Of a stretch of 64,000 nt of DNA, positions 25,589 through 33,595 are shown one piece after another. The stretch is from JAKQIM01 sp029557965 (GTDB taxonomy: Bacteria > Chloroflexota > Anaerolineae > Anaerolineales > UBA4823): positions 35,945 through 99,944 of the forward strand of contig DAOQUL010000006.1 of NCBI GenBank assembly GCA_035341015.1, read 5' to 3'. The position numbers and the translations under genes are program-made. Positions within the stretch are counted from its first letter, which is position 1, and every line of letters begins with the position of its first letter. The notes below the pieces were generated by a model that was given only the letters and a program-made list of their open reading frames with translations, had not been told where the DNA came from and searched no databases.

Positions 25589-25927
25589 TTATTTCCTCAC
25601 TATTCCAATATAACGCTCGAGTTCATCGCGCGCTTCGTTGAATAACGCTAATAATTCTTGATCATCACCACGGAACCGGCGCACCGTTTGGATTGAACAC
25701 TGTGTACAGCCGCGCATCGCCCGGAACGAATCAGATTGACAAGAAGAGCATCCCCCCATTCTCACCATCATCAAAACGAAAGCCAGGCGGTCTACAGCCG
25801 GTGGATCTTGCGGTAAGACTCGGTCCACCAGCTCTTGCCATAATTCACCACGCAGATCTCGCAGCGCCGAGATAGCCCGTGGTGGGAACAACAGGTCAGT
25901 ATCAGTATTGTACACAACACCATCCAT
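25589..25927 (-). CDS. Small Cys-rich protein of unknown function
   Basis: Not recognised. The 112 residues carry a tight four-cysteine block, GCSSC followed by ten residues and then CTQC (CX2CX10CX2C), near residues 59-77, flanked by helices (DLRGELWQELVDRVL; ELLALFNEARDELERYIGI). The block could hold zinc or an Fe-S cluster. It lies 2 bases upstream of mrp and 50 bases downstream of nuoI, all on the same strand, so a link to complex I assembly is plausible but unproven. Confidence 0.7.
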   Translation of the reverse strand: MDGVVYNTDTDLLFPPRAISALRDLRGELWQELVDRVLPQDPPAVDRLAFVLMMVRMGGCSSCQSDSFRAMRGCTQCSIQTVRRFRGDDQELLALFNEARDELERYIGIVRK

Positions 25928-25977
25928 CAGCCAGGTACACCCATTCTTTAGGGCATATCCAGCTATATTCTATAAAC

Positions 25978-26583
25978 CTAAGCCCGCTTTCGAGCCGCCC
26001 TGGCAGCTTCAGCCTCTGCGCGCGCCGCTTCCTCACGCGCATAATTCACCGGACGAATAGACGCATAATAAGCTACCGGCTTGCCCAACTTTACCTTATC
26101 GTAGATATTGTTCTTGTGCCGGTCGTATGTTGCCAGCTCGTAATTATGGTCCATCTTGATCGCATCGAAAGGACAGTATTCCGCGCATAAGCCACAGCCC
26201 ATACAAACATCGATATCAATCGCATATTCGGCCGGATCAGGGATCGGGCGGCCCGTATTTGGGTCGTTCGCGCGCACAATCCAGATGCACTGCGGAGGGC
26301 ACACTTTTGCGCAAATGCCGCACGAGGTACAGCGATATTCGTTTGTGCCATCTTCCTGGGTTTCATACACCAGAAAGGGAACAAAACGGAATTCCTCTGG
26401 CACAGGCAGCTTTTCTTCAGGGTATTGCACCGTGGTGATACCCTGAACATCCTTGCTCATACGGTGAGCAATCCCCTCCGGCGTATAATACCGCTTACGA
26501 CCCCAACGGAAATCATCGACATACGTCATGAAAAAGTGCTTCAGGGTAACGCCTAGACCCTTTATAACTCCCAATCCGTTCAT
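25978..26583 (-). CDS. nuoI: NADH-quinone oxidoreductase subunit I
   Basis: Peripheral-arm subunit that relays electrons through two [4Fe-4S] clusters. The 201 residues contain both motifs, CTSCGICAKVCPPQC and CMGCGLCAEYCPFDAI. The C-terminus ends in an Ala/Arg/Lys-rich tail. It is 20 bases downstream of nuoCD. No nuoA, nuoH or nuoJ-N genes flank it, so the membrane arm must be elsewhere or absent. Confidence 0.93.
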   Translation of the reverse strand: MNGLGVIKGLGVTLKHFFMTYVDDFRWGRKRYYTPEGIAHRMSKDVQGITTVQYPEEKLPVPEEFRFVPFLVYETQEDGTNEYRCTSCGICAKVCPPQCIWIVRANDPNTGRPIPDPAEYAIDIDVCMGCGLCAEYCPFDAIKMDHNYELATYDRHKNNIYDKVKLGKPVAYYASIRPVNYAREEAARAEAEAARAARKRA

Positions 26584-26603
26584 AATACGCTCTCCCTGTT
26601 CAC

Positions 26604-28349
26604 TTACCGGTCCGTCTCGCCCAACACAATGTCAATCGAACCCAAAATCACAATCACATCGGCCAATTTCTGCCCAATGCACATACACTCTAACGGAGTG
26701 AGATTGATAAACGAGGGGGCCCGCACGTGATAACGCCAGGGGTTGGGCTTACCATTTGAAACCAGGTAAAACCCCAATTCACCCTTTGGCCCTTCAACCC
26801 GGCCATACGATTCGCCTGCCGGCACGCGTACCTGGTACTGAGGCTTCCCCTCTTGGATCGGCCCTTCTGGAATGTCTCGCACAACCTGTTCCAAAATTCG
26901 AATGCTCTGGCGGATCTCATCGATGCGCACCAGGTAACGATCGTATACGTCACCATGATACCGCACCGCCACATCAAATGCAAAACGATCGTAAATGCTG
27001 TAGGGGTCTGCACGGCGCAGATCATAGGGCACACCCGAAGCCCGAAGCACGGGGCCGGTAGTCGAATATGCCAGCGCTTGCTCAGGCGTTAAAACACCCA
27101 CTCCTTCTGCACGGTGACGGACAATATCATTATTCGTCAGGTACAGCTCCAGGTCATCGATTTTCCGAGGCAGGCGGTCGCAGACAATGTCTCTGACCCG
27201 CTCCAAAACACCATCGGGCAAATCGCGAGCCACACCGCCAAAACGGAAGTAATTACACATCATGCGCGAGCCAGAGACCGCCTCAAAAACATCCAAGATC
27301 AATTCACGCTCTTCAAATGCATACAAGAACGGGGTGAAATACGCCCCCAGATCATTGAGCAAGAAGCCAATCGCCGCCACGTGATTCACAATGCGGGTCA
27401 GTTCAGCCATCATCACGCGGATATACTCAGTCCGTTCGGGCGGCTTGATACCCATTAATTTCTCCACCGCCAGGGCATAACCGAAGTTATTGCTCATCGA
27501 GCAAAAATAATCCAGGCGATCGGTGAAAGGCATATTATGCAAAAAGGTATTTCGTTCGCCGATCTTCTCATGATTACGGTGCAGATAACCCATCACCGGC
27601 TTCAGGCCAACAATGGTTTCGCCATCCATCTTCACAGCCATGCGGAACACGCCGTGCGTAGATGGGTGCTGGGGACCCAGGTTCAAGATAATGGATTCTG
27701 TACCAATCCCCGTCTCATCCCCCTGCCGTTCCATCTTGCTTAATCCAGCATACAATGCGGTCTCTGGCTCAGGGACCCAACTTTCGGGATCAAAACCGGC
27801 CGGGTAATCCACATTTTTGCCGAACGGATTTCGCTTTTCAATGCGAGCAAAATGCCCTTCAGGCCAGCGGCTCTTGAAAGGCTTTCCTTCTTCCTCAAAA
27901 TACGCTTCGCGCCAATCCTTACGCAAAGGGTGGCCTGAAAAACCTTCCCACATCAAAATGCGGCGCAGGTCAGGATGGCCATCAAAACGAATGCCCAACA
28001 GGTCCCAGGCTTCGCGTTCTTGAAAATCTGCCCCCGGATAGACGAATACCAACGAAGGTACTACCGGCTGTTCGCGCGGTACCTGCACCTTAAAGTTCAA
28101 CGGTCTGCCGCCGGTAGATTTGCGGACGTGATAGACAACCTCCAAGATACCATCCTGAGGATAATCTACCCCTGTCACCGAAACCAGATAATCATAACCA
28201 ATATCATCGCGCAGGGCAGTGGCAAACGCCACCAACGCGTCAGTCTTGACGATGTATCCCTCATATCCTGGCCGTTCATCCCGCCTCAGAATATCGGAGA
28301 AGATATAACCCAAATCGGTATCTATGGCCAATTTAGTTTGTTCGCTCAT
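26604..28349 (-). CDS. nuoCD: NADH-quinone oxidoreductase fused subunit C/D
   Basis: The 581-residue protein joins a NuoC domain (residues 1-190; VPREQPVVPSLVFVYPGADFQEREAWDLLGI) to NuoD (from about residue 205; LNLGPQHPSTHGVFR, DRLDYFCSMSNNFGYALAVE). It ends in SIDIVLGETDR, the typical NuoD C-terminus near cluster N2 and the quinone site. C/D fusions occur in E. coli and others. It sits between nuoB and nuoI in the operon. Confidence 0.95.
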   Translation of the reverse strand: MSEQTKLAIDTDLGYIFSDILRRDERPGYEGYIVKTDALVAFATALRDDIGYDYLVSVTGVDYPQDGILEVVYHVRKSTGGRPLNFKVQVPREQPVVPSLVFVYPGADFQEREAWDLLGIRFDGHPDLRRILMWEGFSGHPLRKDWREAYFEEEGKPFKSRWPEGHFARIEKRNPFGKNVDYPAGFDPESWVPEPETALYAGLSKMERQGDETGIGTESIILNLGPQHPSTHGVFRMAVKMDGETIVGLKPVMGYLHRNHEKIGERNTFLHNMPFTDRLDYFCSMSNNFGYALAVEKLMGIKPPERTEYIRVMMAELTRIVNHVAAIGFLLNDLGAYFTPFLYAFEERELILDVFEAVSGSRMMCNYFRFGGVARDLPDGVLERVRDIVCDRLPRKIDDLELYLTNNDIVRHRAEGVGVLTPEQALAYSTTGPVLRASGVPYDLRRADPYSIYDRFAFDVAVRYHGDVYDRYLVRIDEIRQSIRILEQVVRDIPEGPIQEGKPQYQVRVPAGESYGRVEGPKGELGFYLVSNGKPNPWRYHVRAPSFINLTPLECMCIGQKLADVIVILGSIDIVLGETDR

Positions 28350-28380
28350 TTGCTAACTCCGCTTTTCTCGCTAGATGCGC

Positions 28381-29058
28381 CTATCCTGCGCGCTCACCTG
28401 CGGCAGAGGGCTGCGCGTTCTGCTCGGCCAAGGTCTGTTCATCCTGCTTCTGGCAAGCATATGCTTTAATTTGGGCAAACTCCTGGGGATCCATCAGGTC
28501 AGGACCCAAGACGGGCACAGGCAAAGCCTGTTCGGGCTGCTTGCTGTACCAGCGCACAGTTTTAATGGATTGGGTGTCGATCTTCTTCTGGAGCATGATC
28601 AGGCCATTCAACAATGCCTGGGGCGTCGGCGGGCAGCCGGGCACGTAAACATCCACCGGGACGTACTCGTCCACGCCCGACACCACGTTATAGCCATCCT
28701 TAAAAGGCCCCCCGCCCGATGCACAGGCCCCCATTGCCATCACGTACTTTGGTTCTGGCATCTGGTTGTAAAGGCGCACGATCTGCGGGATCATCTTCTT
28801 GGTCACTGTTCCCGCCACGATCATCAAGTCTGCCTGGCGAGGGCTGGGTCGCATGATTTCCATGCCAAAGCGTGAGAAGTCAAAACGGCTGGTTGCCGCA
28901 CAAATCATTTCGATCGCACAACAAGCCAATCCAAACATCATCGGCCAGATTGAAGAACGCCGGCCCCAGTTATAGATCTTGTCCAGGGTCGTTATTGCCA
29001 CCTGCCCTTGTAATTCGGGCGGGATTTCGTATCCGGGGCTTGTCAATTCTTCACTCAT
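28381..29058 (-). CDS. nuoB: NADH-quinone oxidoreductase subunit B
   Basis: Holds cluster N2 at the junction with the quinone site. The 225 residues contain the ligand pair in FGLACCAIEMICA, then GACASGGGPFKDGYNV and PGCPPTPQALLNGL, which complete the four cysteines. The C-terminal 70 residues are longer and more polar than the usual core. First gene of the operon; GAGGAGGTC lies about 11 bases before the ATG and a consensus promoter about 60 bases upstream. Confidence 0.95.
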   Translation of the reverse strand: MSEELTSPGYEIPPELQGQVAITTLDKIYNWGRRSSIWPMMFGLACCAIEMICAATSRFDFSRFGMEIMRPSPRQADLMIVAGTVTKKMIPQIVRLYNQMPEPKYVMAMGACASGGGPFKDGYNVVSGVDEYVPVDVYVPGCPPTPQALLNGLIMLQKKIDTQSIKTVRWYSKQPEQALPVPVLGPDLMDPQEFAQIKAYACQKQDEQTLAEQNAQPSAAGERAG

Positions 29059-29119
29059 TGGGCATTGACCTCCTCATCAGTGAAACTTACCATGTCACAC
29101 AGGCTGTTTGCACCCAGTG

Positions 29120-29147
29120 ATTATAACGGCTTACCTCATATTGTCAA
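29120..29147 (-). promoter_or_regulatory. Consensus promoter of the nuoB operon
   Basis: On the minus strand TTGACA (29147-29142) and TATAAT (29125-29120) are both exact and separated by 16 bases. The predicted start leaves a leader of about 55 bases before nuoB. An inverted repeat lies 11 bases upstream of the -35 box. Confidence 0.85.
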
Positions 29148-29157
29148 CCTGATTTAC

Positions 29158-29173
29158 GCAAACATATATTTGC
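29158..29173. promoter_or_regulatory. Candidate operator between nuoB and the SufR-like gene
   Basis: GCAAA (29158-29162) and TTTGC (29169-29173) form a perfect 5-bp inverted repeat around CATATA. It overlaps the -35 box of the regulator gene and lies just upstream of the nuoB -35 box, the right place for autorepression and control of the operon. A single TTTGCAC half-site recurs near 29107. Confidence 0.55.
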
Positions 29174-29198
29174 ACAAATCAATCAGATAGATTATACT
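29170..29198 (+). promoter_or_regulatory. Promoter of the SufR-like regulator (leaderless)
   Basis: TTGCAC (29170-29175) and TATACT (29193-29198) are separated by 17 bases. The expected transcription start, about 7 bases after the -10 box, falls on the ATG at 29205, so the message should have no leader. No Shine-Dalgarno precedes the gene. Confidence 0.65.
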
Positions 29199-29204
29199 GG
29201 ATTT

Positions 29205-29846
29205 ATGTCTCAGGCAATCCGCCAGCGGATATTAGAATATCTAAAAAACAAGCCAGCCGCCTCGGCCGGAGAATTGAGCCGTGTCCTGGGCGTCGGTGCA
29301 GCAGACATCCGTCACCACCTATCCATCCTGGTTCAGCAGTCCAGCATCGTAGTTGTTGGACAGCGACCCGCCTACGGGCGAGGCCGGCCCGCCCTGCTGT
29401 ACGCCCTGGCCCAACCAGGTTTACCCAATAATCTACACGAATTGGCCGACAGCTTCCTGGCCGAAATGATCGAAACGCTGCCTGTTGAAGACCAACTCTC
29501 TGCCTTGCGGCGCCTGGCGCAGCGGATGAGCGCTGGAGCCGTATCCAAGGCCCAAAATCCCACCCAACGCCTGTACGCCGCAGTAGCGCATCTGAATACC
29601 AGGAACTACCGTGCCCACTGGGAAGCTCGCAGCGATGCACCCGTCATCATGTTAGGCCGCTGCCCCTACGAAGCCATCCTCCCTCAGCATCCCATTCTCT
29701 GCCGGCTGGATGCGTTCCTGCTAGAGGAGCTGACCGGCCTGCCTGCCGCTCAACTGGCCAGGTTATTCCTCACCCCATCCGGCCTGCGACAGTGCGCTTT
29801 TAGTCTGGGGTATCAATTGAAGGAAAACACCGGCGCCAACATGTGA
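29205..29846 (+). CDS. HTH transcriptional regulator with SufR-like cysteine set
   Basis: The 213 residues begin with an ArsR/DeoR-like winged helix (IRQRILEYLKNKPAASAGELS; DIRHHLSILVQQ; GRGRPALLYAL). The C-terminal half has GRCPYEAILPQHPILC, giving Cys-X12-Cys, and a third Cys 31 residues later (GLRQCAF). SufR, the Fe-S-sensing repressor, also has Cys-X12-Cys plus a third Cys about 28 residues on, so a cluster-binding sensor is likely. It diverges from nuoB over a shared control region. The ligand and targets are inferred. Confidence 0.75.
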   Translation: MSQAIRQRILEYLKNKPAASAGELSRVLGVGAADIRHHLSILVQQSSIVVVGQRPAYGRGRPALLYALAQPGLPNNLHELADSFLAEMIETLPVEDQLSALRRLAQRMSAGAVSKAQNPTQRLYAAVAHLNTRNYRAHWEARSDAPVIMLGRCPYEAILPQHPILCRLDAFLLEELTGLPAAQLARLFLTPSGLRQCAFSLGYQLKENTGANM

Positions 29847-29887
29847 CCCGGACCATAAGCAGGCAGATTTCAATAAGGGTTGTCAAA

Positions 29888-29916
29888 TTGACTTTTTAAG
29901 CGGTGTGTGCTACCAT
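29888..29916 (+). promoter_or_regulatory. Promoter of the lipoprotein-GH13 pair
   Basis: TTGACT (29888-29893) and TACCAT (29911-29916) are 17 bases apart, in the short gap after the regulator gene. A good -35 and a weaker -10 box suggest a real but moderate promoter. Confidence 0.5.
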
Positions 29917-29944
29917 GCATCCAACTTTCCATGGAGGCAACAAA

Positions 29945-30490
29945 ATGCGATCTGTCAAACAATTGTTCTTAGGGCTGCTGTGCCTGTCATTCATATTAAC
30001 TGGCTGTTCCGGTAAAAACGTCATCCCAATGGATGATTACGAAAGCACTGCACTGGGGATTGTCCTTGAGAAACCAGAAACCTGGATCGTTGAAGAAGCA
30101 GAAGGAGCCCTTTACCTGGCGACGATCCAAGAAGCTTTGGATAATCAAGCCCTGGAAGACGAAGCCGCCATTTCGATTTCTACATCCACTACATTTAACT
30201 TCAATGATACCGAAGACCCCGTTGCCATAGTCAACGAATTTATTAACCGTTTCCAGAGCACAGGCGAAGGTTTGGTGATCACCCAAGAGGCCGCCGCCCT
30301 GACCATCCAGGGCCAGCCAGCCGCTCAAGCAGTCTTCAATGGAGCGATCGCCGATCAAGCAGGATTTTTCACCCTCTCTGCCATTGTTGATGACGGCAAC
30401 GTGATCGTGCTCTTCTCGATTGACGGCTCTAGCGATAACCGCTATGCCGAGGTAATTCAACAAGTAACCAACAGCCTGCAATTCAAGTAA
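29945..30490 (+). CDS. Lipoprotein, PsbP/DUF1795-like
   Basis: The 181 residues start with a lipoprotein signal (LFLGLLCLSFILTGCSG; Cys near residue 20), so the protein is probably anchored on the outer face of the membrane. The rest is a small alpha/beta domain with the pattern LGIVLEKPETWIVEE and a final EVIQQVTNSLQF, reminiscent of PsbP-like or DUF1795 folds. Function unknown. ATG 29945 has GGAGG 8 bases upstream. The GH13 gene follows after 15 bases. Confidence 0.75.
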   Translation: MRSVKQLFLGLLCLSFILTGCSGKNVIPMDDYESTALGIVLEKPETWIVEEAEGALYLATIQEALDNQALEDEAAISISTSTTFNFNDTEDPVAIVNEFINRFQSTGEGLVITQEAAALTIQGQPAAQAVFNGAIADQAGFFTLSAIVDDGNVIVLFSIDGSSDNRYAEVIQQVTNSLQFK

Positions 30491-30505
30491 TGCCAGGAGA
30501 TCAAG

Positions 30506-32128
30506 ATGAACAAAACCTTTCCTAATCCCTCGTGGCTAGAAAGTGCGGTCTTCTACCAGATCTATCCGCAAAGCTTTCGCGATTCTAACGAGGATGGCAT
30601 CGGCGATATCCCTGGGATCATTGAGAAATTGGATTACCTGCAATCCTTGGGTGTCAATGCCATCTGGATCAATCCCTGTTTCGAGTCCCCTTTCCAAGAC
30701 GCAGGCTACGATGTCAGCGATTATTACAAAGTCGCCCCGCGTTACGGCACCAACGATGATTTGAGACGCCTGTTCACCGAAGCACGCCAACGAGGCATCC
30801 GCGTCTTGCTCGATCTAGTTCCCGGTCATACTTCTACCGAGCACCCCTGGTTCAAGGCCGCTTGCCAACACAACCACAACGAATACACAGACAGCTACAT
30901 CTGGACAAACAGCGCCTGGGAATGGCAGGTGCCAGGCTACAAGCTCATCTCAGGTTTTGCCGAAAGAGATGGCTCTTACCTGACCAATTTCTTCTACTTC
31001 CAACCCGCTCTGAACTATGGGTTTGCCCGCCCAGAGCCAGGCCAGCCCTGGCAGCAGCCCATAGATGCGCCCGGCCCCCAGCGCAACCGCCTGGAGCTAA
31101 AAAACATCATCCGGTATTGGTTGGACCAGGGTGCAAGTGGTTTCCGCGTGGATATGGCTTTCTCGCTGGTAAAGGGTGATCCAGGTGAGCTTGAGACCAG
31201 CCGCCTGTGGCAAGATATTCGCCAATGGCTGGACAAGAAATACCCCGAGGCCTGCCTGGTCTCTGAATGGGGCCGGCCCCGCACGGCAATCGCGGCTGGT
31301 TTCCATGTCGATTTCTGCCTGCCCTTTGGCATGCCCGGCTATGTTTCTCTGTTTCGCAAGCCGTATGCCGGCCTGGGCCCCGGCACTGATCGCTATGGCT
31401 TTGCCTACTTCGACTCATCTGGGCATGGGAACGTCCTGGAATTTATCGATGACTACATGGCGCACTACAACGCCACAAAGGGCCGCGGGCTGATCGCCAT
31501 CCCCACCGGCAACCATGATACCGGCCCACGCCTGGCACACAATCGCACATCAGCAGATTTAAAACTGATCTATCTCTTCCTGCTGACCATGCCCGGGGTG
31601 CCCTTCATTTACTATGGCGACGAGATCGGCATGCAGTCCATCGAGAATCTACCATCCAAAGAAGGCGCCTATAATCGCACCGGCATCCGCACACCCATGC
31701 AGTGGGCTGATATCCCCAACACGGGCTTCTCCTCTGCCCCCGCCGAAAAACTATACCTGCCCATCGATGACCGCCGGGGCCGTCCTACCGTAGCCGCCCA
31801 AGAAACCGACCCCGACTCCTTGCTCCAGCACGTCCGCACGCTCATCACTCTGCGCAAAGCATATCCGGCCCTGTGCGCAAGCGGCGACATCGAAATCATC
31901 CATGCCGAGCGCGGCGATTCCTTGTTTGTGTACCGCCGCAGCAATGGCGACCAGGAGATCCTGGTCGCCATTAACCCGGCAGTTCATCCAGTTGAGCTGG
32001 TATTGCCCTTCACCCTGTCAACCCCACCCCAAACGCTGTACGGGTTAGATGGAGCCGTTTGCGCTGAGGGAGAGCATTGGGTCCTGCGCCTGCCAGGGGT
32101 AAGCGGCGGCGCCTACCTGCTCGGCTAA
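30506..32128 (+). CDS. GH13 alpha-glucosidase / alpha-amylase family enzyme
   Basis: The 540 residues carry the GH13 barrel: AVFYQIYPQSFRDSN at the start, region I DLVPGHTS (Gly where most relatives have Asn), region II GFRVDMAF with the nucleophile Asp, region III LVSEWG with the acid Glu, and region IV GNHD. A C-terminal beta domain follows (LFVYRRSNGDQEILVAINP). No signal peptide, so it is intracellular and probably cleaves or transfers small alpha-glucosides. AGGAG precedes the ATG. Its stop overlaps that of the convergent MttB-like gene. Confidence 0.88.
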   Translation: MNKTFPNPSWLESAVFYQIYPQSFRDSNEDGIGDIPGIIEKLDYLQSLGVNAIWINPCFESPFQDAGYDVSDYYKVAPRYGTNDDLRRLFTEARQRGIRVLLDLVPGHTSTEHPWFKAACQHNHNEYTDSYIWTNSAWEWQVPGYKLISGFAERDGSYLTNFFYFQPALNYGFARPEPGQPWQQPIDAPGPQRNRLELKNIIRYWLDQGASGFRVDMAFSLVKGDPGELETSRLWQDIRQWLDKKYPEACLVSEWGRPRTAIAAGFHVDFCLPFGMPGYVSLFRKPYAGLGPGTDRYGFAYFDSSGHGNVLEFIDDYMAHYNATKGRGLIAIPTGNHDTGPRLAHNRTSADLKLIYLFLLTMPGVPFIYYGDEIGMQSIENLPSKEGAYNRTGIRTPMQWADIPNTGFSSAPAEKLYLPIDDRRGRPTVAAQETDPDSLLQHVRTLITLRKAYPALCASGDIEIIHAERGDSLFVYRRSNGDQEILVAINPAVHPVELVLPFTLSTPPQTLYGLDGAVCAEGEHWVLRLPGVSGGAYLLG

Positions 32129-33591
32129 TCAACTTCAGTTTCTGGCAGTTGTTCCAAACCAACTGTGCGCGCCAGGCCTTCGAGCATGGCGCGCATCGTT
32201 TTCTGCCGCTCTTGAGCCGCCGTGGGCGGTTGGTAGCTTTTAATCAATTGGGTCACGCGTTCCTTGGCCCGTTCAAAGGTATCAGGAGATCCTTGTTCTT
32301 GCCACACGCGCACCGAATCGCGGTCGATCACTGCCGAAGGGATGTATTGCTCTTTGCCAAACAACTGCCGGGTGATTTTCTGCTTAAGGAAGTCACCCTT
32401 AAAGTTGATTCCTTCAAACAAGGCCGTCGCCAAGGTTTCGGTTTGCACGATCATCCCCGCAAGCATGCGCTTGCTCATGGCAATTGCTTCGGCATCCACC
32501 ACCAGCTTCTCGGCACTCTGGCAGGCCAAAAAGTCCAACATGCCAGCCCCCGAGATCATATTGATCCCCGCCAGGCTCCCCACCATCGCCGAGATACCGC
32601 TCTCCATGCCTGCCTGAGCGTCCACCAGCTTGCTGTCACTGGCACCCAGGTAAGCATGCGTTGGCAATCTCAGCCACTGTCCAACCTGAGCATAGGCTGC
32701 GTCAATCATCGCCGTCTCAATTGCTCCCAGCGGCGTGGTGCCTTTGCGCATATCAAAGATCGCCGGTGCCCCGCCCCAAACGATCGGAGCGCCCGGCTGA
32801 GCAAGCTGGTGAATGACAAGGCCGCTCAAGCTTTCTGCCGCATGCTGGACCACCGAGCCCAGCAGCGTGACCGGCGCAGCCGCCCCAGCCAATGGCATTG
32901 AAACCATCTCTGCCGGGATCCTGGCACGCGCCAGCCCAATCAGGTTCTGAGCTCCAAATTCGCTCCAGATCAGGGGCGGCGATGGGCACACGTCAAATAC
33001 TGCTTGCGGCTTCTCGGCCAGTTCTGCCCGGCTGCCAGCGAAGATCGCCAGCATATCGATCATGGTCTGCAGCGTTTGCACCGAAAAAGCCCCGGTTACA
33101 ATCGGCTTCACCGAATATTGCAAAACAATATATAAACGGTAGAGATCGCCGATCATCTTGGGGATCTCATTACACACCACTGCGGTAGATTGAGCATCAT
33201 ACTGCGGCAGCATCTCAGCCACCTTGACCAGGCGCACCAGGTCGGGTGTGTAGGATGGGCGGTGTTCCAGTGTCTCAGGGTCCAAGACGTGCACCCCTGA
33301 AGAACCTGGATCAAAATGCACCCCACTGCCCCCATAGCAGATCGTCGCATTGCCATCCCGATCGTACAGAAAGAATTCCCTGGGCGCGCTCTCCAATGCC
33401 TGGCGGACCATCTTTTCCGAGATGCGCACCACCTCGTTCGCTTCGTCCACCTGAGCGCCGGCCCCCAACAACAACCGCCGGGCTTCAGCACACTGTACTT
33501 TGATGCCAGGCTTACTCAACAGTTGGAAGGCCTCGTCTAAGATGCGGTTGACCAGGTCTGGCGATAACAATTTCAGGTTTGGCTGCATCAC
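32125..33591 (-). CDS. Trimethylamine methyltransferase (MttB) family protein A
   Basis: The 488-residue protein belongs to the MttB/COG5598 family, which transfers methyl groups from quaternary or tertiary amines to a corrinoid protein. The frame runs without an internal TAG, so it is the pyrrolysine-free type, like the glycine betaine methyltransferase MtgB. Markers include GSGVHFDPGSSGVHVLD near residue 90 and GAGMLDFLACQSAEKLVVDAEAI. It ends with TAG in the expected place. It is last in a three-gene unit with a second MttB-like gene and a corrinoid protein; the substrate is unknown. Confidence 0.85.
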   Translation of the reverse strand: MMQPNLKLLSPDLVNRILDEAFQLLSKPGIKVQCAEARRLLLGAGAQVDEANEVVRISEKMVRQALESAPREFFLYDRDGNATICYGGSGVHFDPGSSGVHVLDPETLEHRPSYTPDLVRLVKVAEMLPQYDAQSTAVVCNEIPKMIGDLYRLYIVLQYSVKPIVTGAFSVQTLQTMIDMLAIFAGSRAELAEKPQAVFDVCPSPPLIWSEFGAQNLIGLARARIPAEMVSMPLAGAAAPVTLLGSVVQHAAESLSGLVIHQLAQPGAPIVWGGAPAIFDMRKGTTPLGAIETAMIDAAYAQVGQWLRLPTHAYLGASDSKLVDAQAGMESGISAMVGSLAGINMISGAGMLDFLACQSAEKLVVDAEAIAMSKRMLAGMIVQTETLATALFEGINFKGDFLKQKITRQLFGKEQYIPSAVIDRDSVRVWQEQGSPDTFERAKERVTQLIKSYQPPTAAQERQKTMRAMLEGLARTVGLEQLPETEVD

Positions 33592-33595
33592 AGGC

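Noticed and set aside
32077..32901. 274-residue open frame opposite the first MttB-like gene
   Set aside because: Composition is that of a frame shadow (rich in His, Arg, Gln), and the opposite strand codes for a clear family member.
32125..33591. Amber (TAG) codon in an MttB-like gene as pyrrolysine
   Set aside because: The TAG is the terminal codon at the expected family length; there is no internal TAG, so no pyrrolysine is needed.
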